A stretch of DNA of 64,000 nucleotides, from positions 124,001 to 188,000 of the forward strand of contig NZ_JAINDZ010000001.1 in NCBI RefSeq assembly GCF_019802345.1, in the 5' to 3' direction. Made by a program: the position numbers and the translations under genes. This document shows positions 37,859 through 45,911 of the stretch, one piece after another (positions within the stretch are counted from its first letter, which is position 1; every line of letters starts with the position of its first letter). The notes below the pieces were generated by a model, which saw only the letters and a list, made by a program, of their open reading frames with translations, ran no database searches and was not told the origin of the DNA. The DNA is from Methylosinus sp. Sm6. GTDB taxonomy: Bacteria; Pseudomonadota; Alphaproteobacteria; Rhizobiales; Beijerinckiaceae.

Positions 37859-38191
37859 TCAGCGCGGCGCGAGCAGAGGCGTCACCCCTTCAGTGTCTAT
37901 ATAGACGACGCCATCCTCGACCTTGACCGGATATTGGGCGAGGGCGCTCTCCTGCGGTTGGATGGGGGCGCCGGTGTTGAGGTTCCAGGTCCAGGCGTGG
38001 AGCGGGCAGGTCAGCACCTCGCCATCGAACTCCGCCTCCTCCAGCGGGTAGCTGGTGTGCGGGCATACGCCTTGAAAGGCCTTGATCTCGCCGCCGAGGG
38101 GCCAGGCCAGGATGATCACATGCTGGTCCGCGATGACGAGCCGCATCCCGCCCTCGAAGATCGTGTCGTCCTTGCACACTCTCTGGAACAT
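37859..38191 (-). CDS. Soluble Rieske [2Fe-2S] ferredoxin, TmoC-like
   Basis: A 110-residue ferredoxin. The Rieske ligands are Cys43 and His45 (GVCPHTSYPL) and Cys62 and His65 (TCPLHAWTW). WPLGGEIKAFQ and the NLNTGAPI, ALAQYPVKVEDG order resemble the ferredoxin component of toluene-type diiron monooxygenases or ring-hydroxylating dioxygenases. No oxygenase or reductase gene lies nearby, so its electron-transfer partner is unknown. The start at 38191 follows GGGAGG; the longer frame has no support. Confidence 0.88.
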   Translation of the reverse strand: MFQRVCKDDTIFEGGMRLVIADQHVIILAWPLGGEIKAFQGVCPHTSYPLEEAEFDGEVLTCPLHAWTWNLNTGAPIQPQESALAQYPVKVEDGVVYIDTEGVTPLLAPR

Positions 38192-38361
38192 GTCCGAAAC
38201 CTCCCAATCGCGGATTTCGACGCAAATGTCGGACCGAAGCTTTCCGCGCGGCCCGGCTCGGTTGAATTCAGCACGCTCTCGTAATAGGACGGACGTAGCT
38301 CCTTCCCTGGGGGAACCTGCTGTGTGGCGCTCGGTCCGAATTGTCCTGGAGGCGAACAAAA

Positions 38362-39390
38362 GTGAATATCCTATATAAGACAACCACCCACGTGAGCATT
38401 GGCGACGACATCGCGTTCTTCGGCACCAAGCGAGTCTTCGATACGGTTGTCCCGGGACATAACGCTTTCGTCTACAGCCGCAGCGAAAAGGATGCGTGGA
38501 AGGCCGATCTCGGCATTCGCATCGACCTCGTCGTGATCGCGGGAACGCCGATCTGGAGCGGCCGGCAGATGCGGGGCCTCGAAGAATTCGTCATTCAGAA
38601 TAAGAAGCCGATCTTCTATTGCGGCGTCGGCATGAACTATGAGGACAACCCCAGCCGGGATCTGGCGCTCGCCAACGCCGTCGGCTTCATCGGGCGTGAC
38701 AATTTCGCCTGGAAGCGCGCGCGCAGACGCACCGATGCGGTGGTTTATTGCTGCCCGTCGATCTTCTCGGTCGACGCTTCGCCCACCCGAGGCGACAAGA
38801 TCGGCGTCATTCTGCAGGTCGACACCTTCCCTGAAAAGCAGATGAACCTGATCAAGCGATGGCCGAAAGAGGACGTCGTCATCATCTGCAACGAAATCAT
38901 CGACTATGTGTGGGCCGAGGCGAATCTGCCGGGGTACGACATTGTCTACTCCCGTGTTTTGAAGGACATGACGCAGTTCTACCTGCGCTGCAAGGAAATC
39001 TATTCGATGCGCATTCACGGCGCGCATCTCGCCTATGCGCTCGGCATTCCGACGGTCTGCATCAAAAACGAGAAAGACAAGTCGGTCTGCGTGGAGAAGA
39101 TCGGCGTCAAGCTCGTCGACCCGGACAAGGTGACCGAGGCCGACCTCGCCTGCGACCAGTCCATCAAGGCGAGGATGTACGACGACTATATCAAATACAC
39201 GTCGTCGCGCCTCGCGGCGGCGTTCCCGCAACTCGGCATCGCTGCTCCGCATGTGACGAGCGACGCTCGCGACGCGGTTCAGCAGCCGCCGCAGGCCCCG
39301 GCGCCCGTCGAAGCCGCGCAGCCGCAGGCGGCTCCTGCCGAGACCGAAGCTCGCGCGCCGGCGCCGGCGGAGGCGGAAACGCGAGCCTGA
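38362..39390 (+). CDS. Polysaccharide pyruvyl transferase-family protein
   Basis: A 342-residue GT-B-like protein. NILYKTTTHVSIGDDIAFFG at the start, GVGMNYEDNPSRDLALA, and YSMRIHGAHLAYALGIPTV near the end match the polysaccharide pyruvyl transferase (WcaK-type) family, which adds pyruvyl or glycosyl groups to surface glycans. The start is GTG at 38362, nine bases after GGAGG. The last 45 residues are an Ala/Pro/Glu-rich tail outside the domain. The gene is divergent from the Rieske gene and followed 17 bases later by an exported protein. Confidence 0.83.
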   Translation: MNILYKTTTHVSIGDDIAFFGTKRVFDTVVPGHNAFVYSRSEKDAWKADLGIRIDLVVIAGTPIWSGRQMRGLEEFVIQNKKPIFYCGVGMNYEDNPSRDLALANAVGFIGRDNFAWKRARRRTDAVVYCCPSIFSVDASPTRGDKIGVILQVDTFPEKQMNLIKRWPKEDVVIICNEIIDYVWAEANLPGYDIVYSRVLKDMTQFYLRCKEIYSMRIHGAHLAYALGIPTVCIKNEKDKSVCVEKIGVKLVDPDKVTEADLACDQSIKARMYDDYIKYTSSRLAAAFPQLGIAAPHVTSDARDAVQQPPQAPAPVEAAQPQAAPAETEARAPAPAEAETRA

Positions 39391-39407
39391 CCCGTGGTCC
39401 GGAGCCG

Positions 39408-40157
39408 ATGATGCGCACACAGGAGATTGCGAGGCTGCTCGCCGGGTCGATTTGCGCGCCGAGGCGCGGCGGCGCCTCGGACGCGGCGGGCGAAAGGGCG
39501 ACCACGGAACGCGCGCGGCGTATGGGCCGTTGTCTGCTCATGGGTCTCATCCTGTGCGGCGGGCCCGCGATCGGCGCGACGAACGAGCCATGTCCGGCGA
39601 ATAGCCCCGTTCCGCTCGCCGCGCGGAGCGAGGAGCATCCCGTCATCCTCGTCGACGGACAATATTCTCCCTATTTCAAAGGCGCGGTGAGCGGCAAATG
39701 GCTGCTGCTTCGCGACGGCGATTTCATGACTCTGGAGGGCAGGGGATATTTTCGCGTTCGGCTGGAAATCGAATATTGGTTCGGCCATGGCGAGGTCGGC
39801 GCGACGAACTTCACCAGCGTCGAGGGCGAGCTCATCCATGTCGCATCGGGCGGCGGCAAGAAGGTCGACGACAAATATTCCTCGAAAAGCGAGCAGAACA
39901 TGCTCGGTCGGCCCGACAAGGGGTTCAGCCGGGTGACGGCGGACGAGACGCCTTGGATGAACGAATTTTACTATCTCGACGGCAAGGCGACCTTGGCGCT
40001 GCGCGAGGGAGGCCGATATGCGCATATCAATTATGCGGTGAAGCCGGTCTCCTGGCAGGATATCGTCAAGGATGTGCAGACGCCGATCGATCCCGCGAAA
40101 AAATGGTTGCGGACCGGCATGGTGAGGGACCGTTGCCGCAGCGCCGACGGGCGCTGA
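39408..40157 (+). CDS. Exported hypothetical protein
   Basis: A 249-residue protein with a late hydrophobic segment (MGRCLLMGLILCGGPAIGA), which works as a signal peptide if translation starts at 39522, or as an anchor if it starts at 39408 or 39411. The mature part is beta-rich (GKWLLLRDGDFMTLEGRGYFRVRLEIEYWFG) and not recognised. It follows the pyruvyl transferase with a 17-base gap and precedes cutA by 4 bases, so the three genes may form one operon. A role in the envelope or with glycans is inferred from export and context. Confidence 0.68.
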   Translation: MMRTQEIARLLAGSICAPRRGGASDAAGERATTERARRMGRCLLMGLILCGGPAIGATNEPCPANSPVPLAARSEEHPVILVDGQYSPYFKGAVSGKWLLLRDGDFMTLEGRGYFRVRLEIEYWFGHGEVGATNFTSVEGELIHVASGGGKKVDDKYSSKSEQNMLGRPDKGFSRVTADETPWMNEFYYLDGKATLALREGGRYAHINYAVKPVSWQDIVKDVQTPIDPAKKWLRTGMVRDRCRSADGR

Positions 40158-40161
40158 GCCG

Positions 40162-40500
40162 ATGAGCGAAGACGCAGCCGCCTTCTGCGTCGTCGTCACG
40201 ACGGTCGGCAGCGAAGCCTGCGCAAAAGAGATCGCGCGCGCGGCGCTCGCATCGAGGCTCGCCGCCTGTGTGCAGATCGCTCCGATCCGCAGCCTCTATG
40301 AGTGGGAGGGCGAGCTGCGCGACGAGCCGGAGCTGCAGGTGCAGCTGAAGGCTCGAATCTCCGACTACGACGCGCTCGCCGCCGCGATTCGCGCGCTGCA
40401 CCCTTACGAGGTTCCAGAGATCCTGCGCTTCGACATCGCCGGCGGCGATCCTGCTTACCTCGCATGGGCGGCGCAGGCGACGACGCGAGGCCGGCCGTAG
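40162..40500 (+). CDS. cutA: Divalent-cation tolerance protein CutA
   Basis: A 112-residue trimeric ferredoxin-like protein. CVVVTTVGSEACAKEIARAA, LAACVQIAPIRSLYEWEGEL and LHPYEVPEILRFDIAGG are the family features. CutA is linked to copper tolerance in E. coli, but its molecular role is unclear. The gene starts four bases after the preceding stop. Confidence 0.95.
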   Translation: MSEDAAAFCVVVTTVGSEACAKEIARAALASRLAACVQIAPIRSLYEWEGELRDEPELQVQLKARISDYDALAAAIRALHPYEVPEILRFDIAGGDPAYLAWAAQATTRGRP

Positions 40501-40508
40501 GGATCGTG

Positions 40509-40524
40509 CGAGCCTGAAGGCTCG
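40509..40524. terminator. Bidirectional hairpin between cutA and lapA
   Basis: A perfect stem, CGAGCC-TGAA-GGCTCG, lies in the 32-base gap between convergent genes. It has no strong T tract, so it is a likely but weak terminator. Confidence 0.55.
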
Positions 40525-40532
40525 ATCTTCCG

Positions 40533-40892
40533 TCAGCCGTTGCGGCGCAGCGCGCGTCCGCCGGAGGCCGGATCGGGCGAGAGGCTCGCGAGCGCTTGGC
40601 CGCGCAGCTGTTCGGCCTCGGTCCGCGCGACTTTGGCGTCGGCGCGCGCCGTCCGCGCGGCGCGGCGGTAGCGCCCATGCGCCACCCAGGACGACAGGCC
40701 GCCCGCCAGCACGCCGAGCGCGATCGAGGCCAGCACCACGAGATAGAGCGGCGCTTCGAAGGAGGGGCCCGTGGCGTCGCCGCCGGGGAGCGGGTCGATG
40801 AAGACCTGCACCGGCGCGCGGTTGGCCATTGCGAAGAACAGGAACAGCAGCGCGAGGGGCGCGAAGACGATGATGCGTAGAATCGATTTCAT
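40533..40892 (-). CDS. LapA/DUF1049-domain membrane protein
   Basis: A 119-residue protein with two transmembrane helices (RIIVFAPLALLFLFFAMANR and APLYLVVLASIALGVLAGGLSSW) and a cytoplasmic tail that is basic and coiled. It fits the LapA domain family associated with lipopolysaccharide assembly. Its place after ihfB and sppA is conserved in alphaproteobacteria. Confidence 0.85.
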   Translation of the reverse strand: MKSILRIIVFAPLALLFLFFAMANRAPVQVFIDPLPGGDATGPSFEAPLYLVVLASIALGVLAGGLSSWVAHGRYRRAARTARADAKVARTEAEQLRGQALASLSPDPASGGRALRRNG

Positions 40893-40941
40893 CTCACCTT
40901 ACCCGTTGCGCGCCGCGTTTTCGCTCGTTTCAGGCCGGCGG

Positions 40942-41229
40942 TCAGCTGGCGCCCTCGTTCAGCCTTTCGCGCATTTCCTTGCCCGTCTTGAAGAAGGGCA
41001 CGGATTTCTCCTCCACCTCGACCTGCTCGCCGGTGCGGGGATTGCGGCCGGTGCGCGCCTCGCGGCGCTTGACCGAGAAGGCCCCGAAGCCGCGCAGCTC
41101 GACCCGGTCGCCGCGCGCGAGCGCCAAGGCGATTTCATCGAGGATCGTCGTGACGATCGTCTCGACGTCGCGCTGATAGAGGTGGCCGTTGCGGGAAGCG
41201 ATACGTTGGATCAATTCGGACTTGATCAT
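40942..41229 (-). CDS. ihfB: Integration host factor subunit beta
   Basis: A 95-residue DNA-bending protein of the HU/IHF family. [21 protein letters not shown] identifies the beta subunit, and [22 protein letters not shown] is the DNA-binding signature with the intercalating proline of the NPRTG arm. It pairs with IHF-alpha, encoded elsewhere, in recombination, replication and transcription control. The start at 41229 is by family length. Confidence 0.95.
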   Translation of the reverse strand: MIKSELIQRIASRNGHLYQRDVETIVTTILDEIALALARGDRVELRGFGAFSVKRREARTGRNPRTGEQVEVEEKSVPFFKTGKEMRERLNEGAS

Positions 41230-41269
41230 GTGATGTTCCAGATGGACCGATGCGCGCCACATCCACTCT

Positions 41270-42244
41270 TCAGTCGGGAGTGGGAGCCTGCCAAATCGCG
41301 ACAACACCGTCAAGCAGGCCGCGCTCCGCGACGGCGCCGACGCGCTGCAGCGTCTGCGCGAGCGCGTCGAGCCCCAGCGCCCGAGCGAGGCCGGCGGCCG
41401 AATCGACGAGGCCGAATCGCTCGATCGTGCTCTTTTTCTTCCAGTCGACGACCGGCAGGCGCTTGGCCACGCCCTTCTCGGTCTCCAGCCATTCGATCGC
41501 CTCGCGCTCGCCGCCGAGGCGGTCGACCAGCTTCAGCGGAAGGCCCTGGCGGCCGGTGAAGACGCGTCCGTCGGCCACTTTGGCGAGCTCGTCGTCGTCG
41601 AGCCTGCGGCGCTCCTTCACCAGCCCCTTGAACCAGTCGTAGGAATCGGCGACCAGCGCCGCGATCGCCGCGCGCGCCTCCTCGCTGGTCGGCTCGAAGC
41701 CGTTGGGCGCGGCCTTCAGCGGCGAGGACTTCACCGTCTCCATCTGCACGCCGACGGTGTCGAGCAGCTTGCCGACATTGGGGAATTGGAACAGCACGCC
41801 GATCGAGCCGACCAGCGAATTGCCATGAGCGACGATCTCGTCTGCGGCGATGGCGGCGATATAGCCGCCGGAGGCCGCGAGCGTGCCGACGACGGCGACG
41901 ACCGGCTTCTTGTCGGCGAGCCGCCGCAGGGCGTCGTGCAGCCTCTCGGCGCCGGTGGTGGTGCCGCCGGGGCTGTCGATCGCCAGCAGCACGGCGCTCG
42001 CATGCGAATCGCCGATGGATTTGACGAGGTCGAGCGTCTCCTTGTCGCCGGTGATGATGCCGCTGACGGAGAGCCGCGCGATATGGGGAGAGAGCTTGGC
42101 CGCCGGCCCCAGAGCGCCGTCGCCATAACGGGCGAACAAGGCGAGCGCCGCGGCGGCGGCGGCCGAAATGGCGAGGGTGCGCCAGAGCGACAGCTTGCGC
42201 CGCAGCCGGCGCCGGTCGATCAGATAATCATGCGAAAGCGACAT
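41270..42244 (-). CDS. sppA: Signal peptide peptidase SppA, short form
   Basis: A 324-residue S49-family serine protease anchored by a helix at about 23-38. The Ser/Lys dyad is Ser147 in LVGSIGVL and Lys177 in [19 protein letters not shown] (89-94) and AASGGYIAA (124-132) are also present. It degrades cleaved signal peptides in the membrane. The start at 42244 follows an AAGG-type site; the longer frame upstream runs toward the MITE copy and is not coding. ihfB follows 40 bases later. Confidence 0.92.
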   Translation of the reverse strand: MSLSHDYLIDRRRLRRKLSLWRTLAISAAAAAALALFARYGDGALGPAAKLSPHIARLSVSGIITGDKETLDLVKSIGDSHASAVLLAIDSPGGTTTGAERLHDALRRLADKKPVVAVVGTLAASGGYIAAIAADEIVAHGNSLVGSIGVLFQFPNVGKLLDTVGVQMETVKSSPLKAAPNGFEPTSEEARAAIAALVADSYDWFKGLVKERRRLDDDELAKVADGRVFTGRQGLPLKLVDRLGGEREAIEWLETEKGVAKRLPVVDWKKKSTIERFGLVDSAAGLARALGLDALAQTLQRVGAVAERGLLDGVVAIWQAPTPD

Positions 42245-42338
42245 GCCGAACCTTGCGCGAGTGCGTCGAACGCTCCCTCGGAGCGCGCCGCACCCTAACC
42301 CGTTTCGCTTCGCCTGTGAATCGCCTGCGCGAGAAACT

Positions 42339-42526
42339 GCAGGGCGATCGGGTGAAGGATAAACTCCACTCCTCGTCCTGAGGAGCCGCCGCAGGCGGCG
42401 TCTCGAAGGACGGCCGCGGGGCGCAATCAAACGTTTCTCCCCGTTGCCATCCTTCGAGACGCCCGCTTCGCGGGCTCCTCAGGATGAGGGCGATGGGGTT
42501 GTAGCCCTTCACCCGATCGCCCTGCG
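42339..42526. mobile_element. 188-bp palindromic MITE-like element, copy A
   Basis: The terminal inverted repeat GCAGGGCGATCGGGTGAAGG (42339-42358) is perfectly repeated in reverse at 42506-42525. Inside are two inverted arms: CTGAGGAGCC...GGCGTCTCGAAGGA on the left and its complement, CCTTCGAGACGCC...GGCTCCTCAGG, on the right. The element is flanked by GAAACT at 42333-42338 and 42527-42532, a 6-bp target duplication. It is non-coding, so it would need a transposase in trans. It sits between sppA and eipB. Confidence 0.8.
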
Positions 42527-42541
42527 GAAACTACGCCGCCG

Positions 42542-43396
42542 TCACATCTTGTTGCAGCTGGACGAGGCCGGCAGCAGCGCGAGCTCGGTCATCTCGCCGG
42601 TCAGGACGAAATCGCCGTAATCGAGCTTCAGCGCGCGGGAGATGCCGTTTTCATAGAGGTCGAAGGACAGCACATAGACGGGCTGCTCGTCGCGCTTGCC
42701 CGGCTCGAAATAGGAGATCGACACCGGCCAGCGGCGCAGTCCCTCGAGCGGCTTGATCTGCGCGGCCTTCTCGCCGGCCGCGGCGCTCGTCGCCTTGCCG
42801 AGGACGGTCAGAGTGTCGAATATTTTCTCGCCGTCGCCGGAGCCGTCATAGACCTTGGCCTCGAGGATCGTCTCGCCGCCGCCCGCGGCCGCGAGAATGT
42901 GGCGCAAATGCTCGGTCGGGAACAGCGCGCCGCCATCGAGCGCGAGCGAGGAATGCTTGGGCTGCGCGAGATCGACCGACATCGACGCGCCGCCGCTCTT
43001 CTTGGCCTTGCCGTCTATGTTCTCGGACGGGACATTGTCGAGCCGCGTCTCGATGCGGAAGCGGAAGTCCTTGCCGTCGCCGGTCTCGAAGGTGTTGGAG
43101 CGCATGTCGGAAAGGCGCGCCGGGCCTTCGGACGGCTGCAGCTCGGTGATCTGGCGGAAGTTCTGAACATAGCCTTCGCAGGCCGAGCCGGAGAAGTCGA
43201 AGGCGATGCGGCCGCGCGCCGAGGACGGCGCCTTGCCGCCCGAGGCCTGGCCGAGCGAGAGATCATAGACCGCGCGATGCGGCGCGAGCTGCGGCAGGGC
43301 GACGACCGCCGCCGCGGCGGCGTCCGCAAGCGCCGCGCCGGGCGCGATGATCGAGGCGCAGCCGATGATCGCGCCGAGAATGCGTGCTGGGGCCAT
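42542..43396 (-). CDS. eipB: EipB (DUF1849) periplasmic envelope-integrity protein
   Basis: A 284-residue secreted protein with a signal peptide of about 24 residues (cleavage after AALA). The DUF1849 pattern includes LAPHRAVYDLSLG, GRIAFDFSGSACEGYVQNFR, FRIETRLDN and FDLYENGISRALKLDYGDFVL. Cys73 and Cys281 correspond to the conserved disulfide pair of Brucella EipB. The family is confined to alphaproteobacteria and supports envelope integrity. The start at 43396 follows GGGAGAG. Confidence 0.9.
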   Translation of the reverse strand: MAPARILGAIIGCASIIAPGAALADAAAAAVVALPQLAPHRAVYDLSLGQASGGKAPSSARGRIAFDFSGSACEGYVQNFRQITELQPSEGPARLSDMRSNTFETGDGKDFRFRIETRLDNVPSENIDGKAKKSGGASMSVDLAQPKHSSLALDGGALFPTEHLRHILAAAGGGETILEAKVYDGSGDGEKIFDTLTVLGKATSAAAGEKAAQIKPLEGLRRWPVSISYFEPGKRDEQPVYVLSFDLYENGISRALKLDYGDFVLTGEMTELALLPASSSCNKM

Positions 43397-43779
43397 GCGG
43401 AAAATCTCTCCCTTGCTCGAGCTCGAGGATGATGTTTCGCTCGCGCGTCGCATCGGCGGCGGCAAAGCTTTCGAATCGAACGACCACGCCCAGGCGCCGC
43501 CGAGCGTGCGCGCTTTTTCTGGTGGACGGCGCGGCCTCGAGAGCGGGCCGTCGAGGCGTCGTCGTTCCGTCATCGATTGCCTCCCGACCTTGACCAAATT
43601 ACGGTCGGGGCCGAGCGAAGGCAAAAATTTTCGGTAGACTAGTGGCGCGATTCAGCAAATTTGAGGGGCTGAAGGAGCGAGCCAGAAGGCTCGCGGTCCA
43701 AGCGCGGCCCTGGACCGCGAGTCTTCAGGCTCGCTTTCGATGAAGCACGCCGCTGAGCGGAAAAGGACGATCAATCACC
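43397..43779. other. 383-base intergenic region containing a dispersed repeat
   Basis: No gene is supported. Bases 43637-43754 hold a repeat also found at 54833-54927, with two internal hairpins (GCGAGCC-AGAA-GGCTCGC and GCGGTCCA...TGGACCGC). Confidence 0.6.
43637..43754. repeat. Dispersed GACTAGTGGCG repeat, copy 1
   Basis: It begins GACTAGTGGCGCGATTCAGC, continues through ATTTGAGGGGCTGAAGG and a GCGAGCC/GGCTCGC hairpin, and ends near GCACGCCGCT. Copy 2, behind the pabC-like gene, matches it over most of its length and lacks the middle GGTCC hairpin. Confidence 0.7.
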
Positions 43780-44268
43780 ATGACGGCGACATCGCAATCG
43801 ACGCCCCTGGAGCGCCTCGCGGCGCTCGGGCTCACGCTGCCCACTCCGGCCGCCCCGGTCGCAAATTATGTCCCCTGGACGCGCTCCGGCAATCTGGCGT
43901 TCGTTTCCGGCCAGCTGCCGGTCGGCGCGGGCGGCGCGATCGATCCGGCGCATAAGGGCAAGCTCGGCGCGGGCGTCTCGCTGGAGGCGGGGCAGGGCGC
44001 GGCGAAGATCGCCGCGCTCAATGTGCTGGCGCAGGCGGCCGCCGCCGCAGGCGGAGATCTCGGCAGGCTGCGCTGCCTGAGGCTCGGCGGCTTCATCAAC
44101 AGCGCCGGCGATTTCGGCCAGCTGCCGCAAGTGCTGAACGGCGCCTCGGATCTCGTCGCGACCGTGCTCGGCGAGAACGGCCGCCATGCGCGTTTCGCCG
44201 TCGGCGTCGCGCAGCTGCCGCTCGACGCGGCGGTCGAGGTGGACGCGACCTTCGAGATTCTCGAGTGA
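43780..44268 (+). CDS. RidA-family (YjgF) protein
   Basis: A 162-residue member of the larger RidA subgroup. VANYVPWTRSGNLAFVSGQLP, AAKIAALNVLAQAAAAAGG and LGENGRHARFAVGVAQLPL fit the trimeric YjgF/YER057c fold. Archetypal RidA hydrolyses reactive 2-aminoacrylate; the typical C-terminal Arg-Glu catalytic arrangement is altered in this subgroup, so the activity is uncertain. It has its own ATG, 25 bases beyond the dispersed repeat. Confidence 0.87.
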   Translation: MTATSQSTPLERLAALGLTLPTPAAPVANYVPWTRSGNLAFVSGQLPVGAGGAIDPAHKGKLGAGVSLEAGQGAAKIAALNVLAQAAAAAGGDLGRLRCLRLGGFINSAGDFGQLPQVLNGASDLVATVLGENGRHARFAVGVAQLPLDAAVEVDATFEILE

Positions 44269-44274
44269 CGGCCG

Positions 44275-44455
44275 ACATCACGACGCGAATGCCCCCTCCC
44301 TCACCCTCCCCCGCTTCGCGCGCTTCGCGGGAGAGGGAGGCGGCCGGCCTTTCGCGACCGGCCGATGAAGCGCCGAATCCTCCCCCTCTCCCGCGCAGCG
44401 GGGAAGGGTCGGGGAGGGGGCGCTTCGAATTCGGCGCTCTTGTCGCAAGGCGCGC
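44275..44455. repeat. GC-rich inverted repeat cluster
   Basis: Two inverted blocks, CCCTCCC...CGCTTCGCGGGAGAGGGAGG and CTCCCCCTCTCCCGCGCAGC, ending in GGGGAGGGGG, are separated by a GCCGGCC/GGCCGGC stem. A related single block occurs at about 30280-30330. It lies between ridA and the glycerophosphodiesterase gene and may be a REP-type structure. Confidence 0.6.
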
Positions 44456-44462
44456 CTAGCCC

Positions 44463-45230
44463 ATGCGCGACGATCGTCACTCCTGGCTCGTCGAACGCCC
44501 GATCGCGCATCGCGGGCTGCACGACGTGTCGCGGGGCGTCATCGAGAATTCCCTCTCCGCGGCGCGCGCCGCCGTCTGCGCGGGCTACGCCATCGAATGC
44601 GACGTGCAGGCGACGGCGGACGGCGAGGTCGTCGTGTTCCACGACGAGACGCTGGATCGTCTGACCGATGGCGTCGGCCGCCTCGGCGCGCTGAGCCTCG
44701 TCGAGGTCCGGCGGCTCGCTCTGCGCGGGACCGACGAAGGCGTCCCGACCTTGCGCGAGCTCATCGCGACGATCGGCGGCGCGGTTCCGCTCGTCATCGA
44801 GATCAAGAGTCGCTTCGACGGCAGTCTCGCCCTCGCGCGAAGCGTCGCCGAGATCGTCTCGGACTATCGCGGCCTCGTCGCCATCGAGAGCTTCGATCCC
44901 GATCCGATCGCCGAGCTGCGCGCCAGCGGCGCCGGCTTCGGACTCTCGGGCGTTGCGCTCGGCATGGTGGCCGAGGCGTCCTATGAGGGGGAGGAGTGGA
45001 GCTTTCTGTCCGCGGCGCAGCGGCGGGAGCTCACGCAATTCGCTCACGCCCCGCGCACGCGTCCGGACTTTCTGTCGTGGAACGTCCACGATCTCCCGCA
45101 TGAGAGTCCGCGCCGCTTCCGCGAGGAGCGGGGTCTTCCGGTCACGGTCTGGACCGTGCGCTCGGCGGCGCAGGCGAAGGCCGCTCGGGCCTTCGCCGAT
45201 CAGATCGTCTTCGAGGGCTTTGCGCCCTGA
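44463..45230 (+). CDS. Glycerophosphodiester phosphodiesterase
   Basis: A 255-residue UgpQ-like TIM-barrel enzyme that splits glycerophosphodiesters to glycerol 3-phosphate and an alcohol. Active-site residues are His16-Arg17 (IAHRG), Glu29-Asn30 (IENS), Glu45 and Asp47 (ECDV) and His60-Asp61 (FHDETLDRLTDG), plus Glu in LVIEIKS. There is no signal peptide, so it is cytoplasmic. It may supply phosphate or recycle lipid head groups. Confidence 0.92.
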   Translation: MRDDRHSWLVERPIAHRGLHDVSRGVIENSLSAARAAVCAGYAIECDVQATADGEVVVFHDETLDRLTDGVGRLGALSLVEVRRLALRGTDEGVPTLRELIATIGGAVPLVIEIKSRFDGSLALARSVAEIVSDYRGLVAIESFDPDPIAELRASGAGFGLSGVALGMVAEASYEGEEWSFLSAAQRRELTQFAHAPRTRPDFLSWNVHDLPHESPRRFREERGLPVTVWTVRSAAQAKAARAFADQIVFEGFAP

Positions 45231-45253
45231 CTCGCGCCTTCAGGCTCGCTGTG

Positions 45254-45781
45254 TCAGTGCGCTGAGGCCGACGTCTGCGCCGCCGGCGTCGTCGCCACAT
45301 GCGCCGCGAGCGCGTCGCGCAGCGCCTGCTCCTTATTGTGGTCGAGCGACGTCTTCAGCACCACGCCGCCCGTTCCCTTCACCGCCTCCAGCACCTTGTC
45401 GGCGGTCAGCTTGCGGATCAGCACGAACAGAGCGGCGTTGCCGGGCTGCAGCGTCTCCGACAATTGCTTCATGAACTCGTCGTTGACGCCATAGTCGGTG
45501 AGCGCGCCGCTGAGCGCGCCGGCGCCCGCGCCGATCGCCGCGCCGAGCAGCGGATTGAGGAAGATGAGCCCGATCAGCGCGCCCCAGAAGGTGCCGCTGA
45601 CGGCGCCGGCCGCGGTGGTGTTCAGAAGCTGATTCAGCTTGATCCTGCCGTTCTGCTCCTTCACCGCGATCACGGCGTCGGTGATCTCGATCAGATATTC
45701 CTTCTGCAGATCGAACAGCTTTTGTCTGATGTCCTCGGCCTTGGCCTCGGTCGGATAGACGATGACGACGAGATCGGACAT
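45254..45781 (-). CDS. DUF1269-family membrane protein
   Basis: A 175-residue protein. VVIVYPTEAKAEDIRQKL at the start and the Gly/Ala-rich double helix region at about 55-95 (GTFWGALIGLIFLNPLLGAAIGAGAGALSGALTDYG) match DUF1269. Its function is unknown; members are often stress-linked. The C-terminal 80 residues are soluble (NAALFVLIRKLTADKVLEAV). Confidence 0.87.
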   Translation of the reverse strand: MSDLVVIVYPTEAKAEDIRQKLFDLQKEYLIEITDAVIAVKEQNGRIKLNQLLNTTAAGAVSGTFWGALIGLIFLNPLLGAAIGAGAGALSGALTDYGVNDEFMKQLSETLQPGNAALFVLIRKLTADKVLEAVKGTGGVVLKTSLDHNKEQALRDALAAHVATTPAAQTSASAH

Positions 45782-45911
45782 GAAGGTCTCCTGTTTGGCG
45801 GAAGACGTGCGCGCTCAGCGAAGCGCATGCACATGTCGCCCGAACGACGCCGCGGCGGGAAGCGCGCGGAATGTCGCGGGGACGCGCCGGTTTCGTTCGG
45901 CCGCCGCAGGT

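Noticed and set aside
42365-42500. Possible CRISPR or rho-independent terminator
   Set aside because: The repeats are inverted arms of one element and not regularly spaced direct repeats; no T tract follows.
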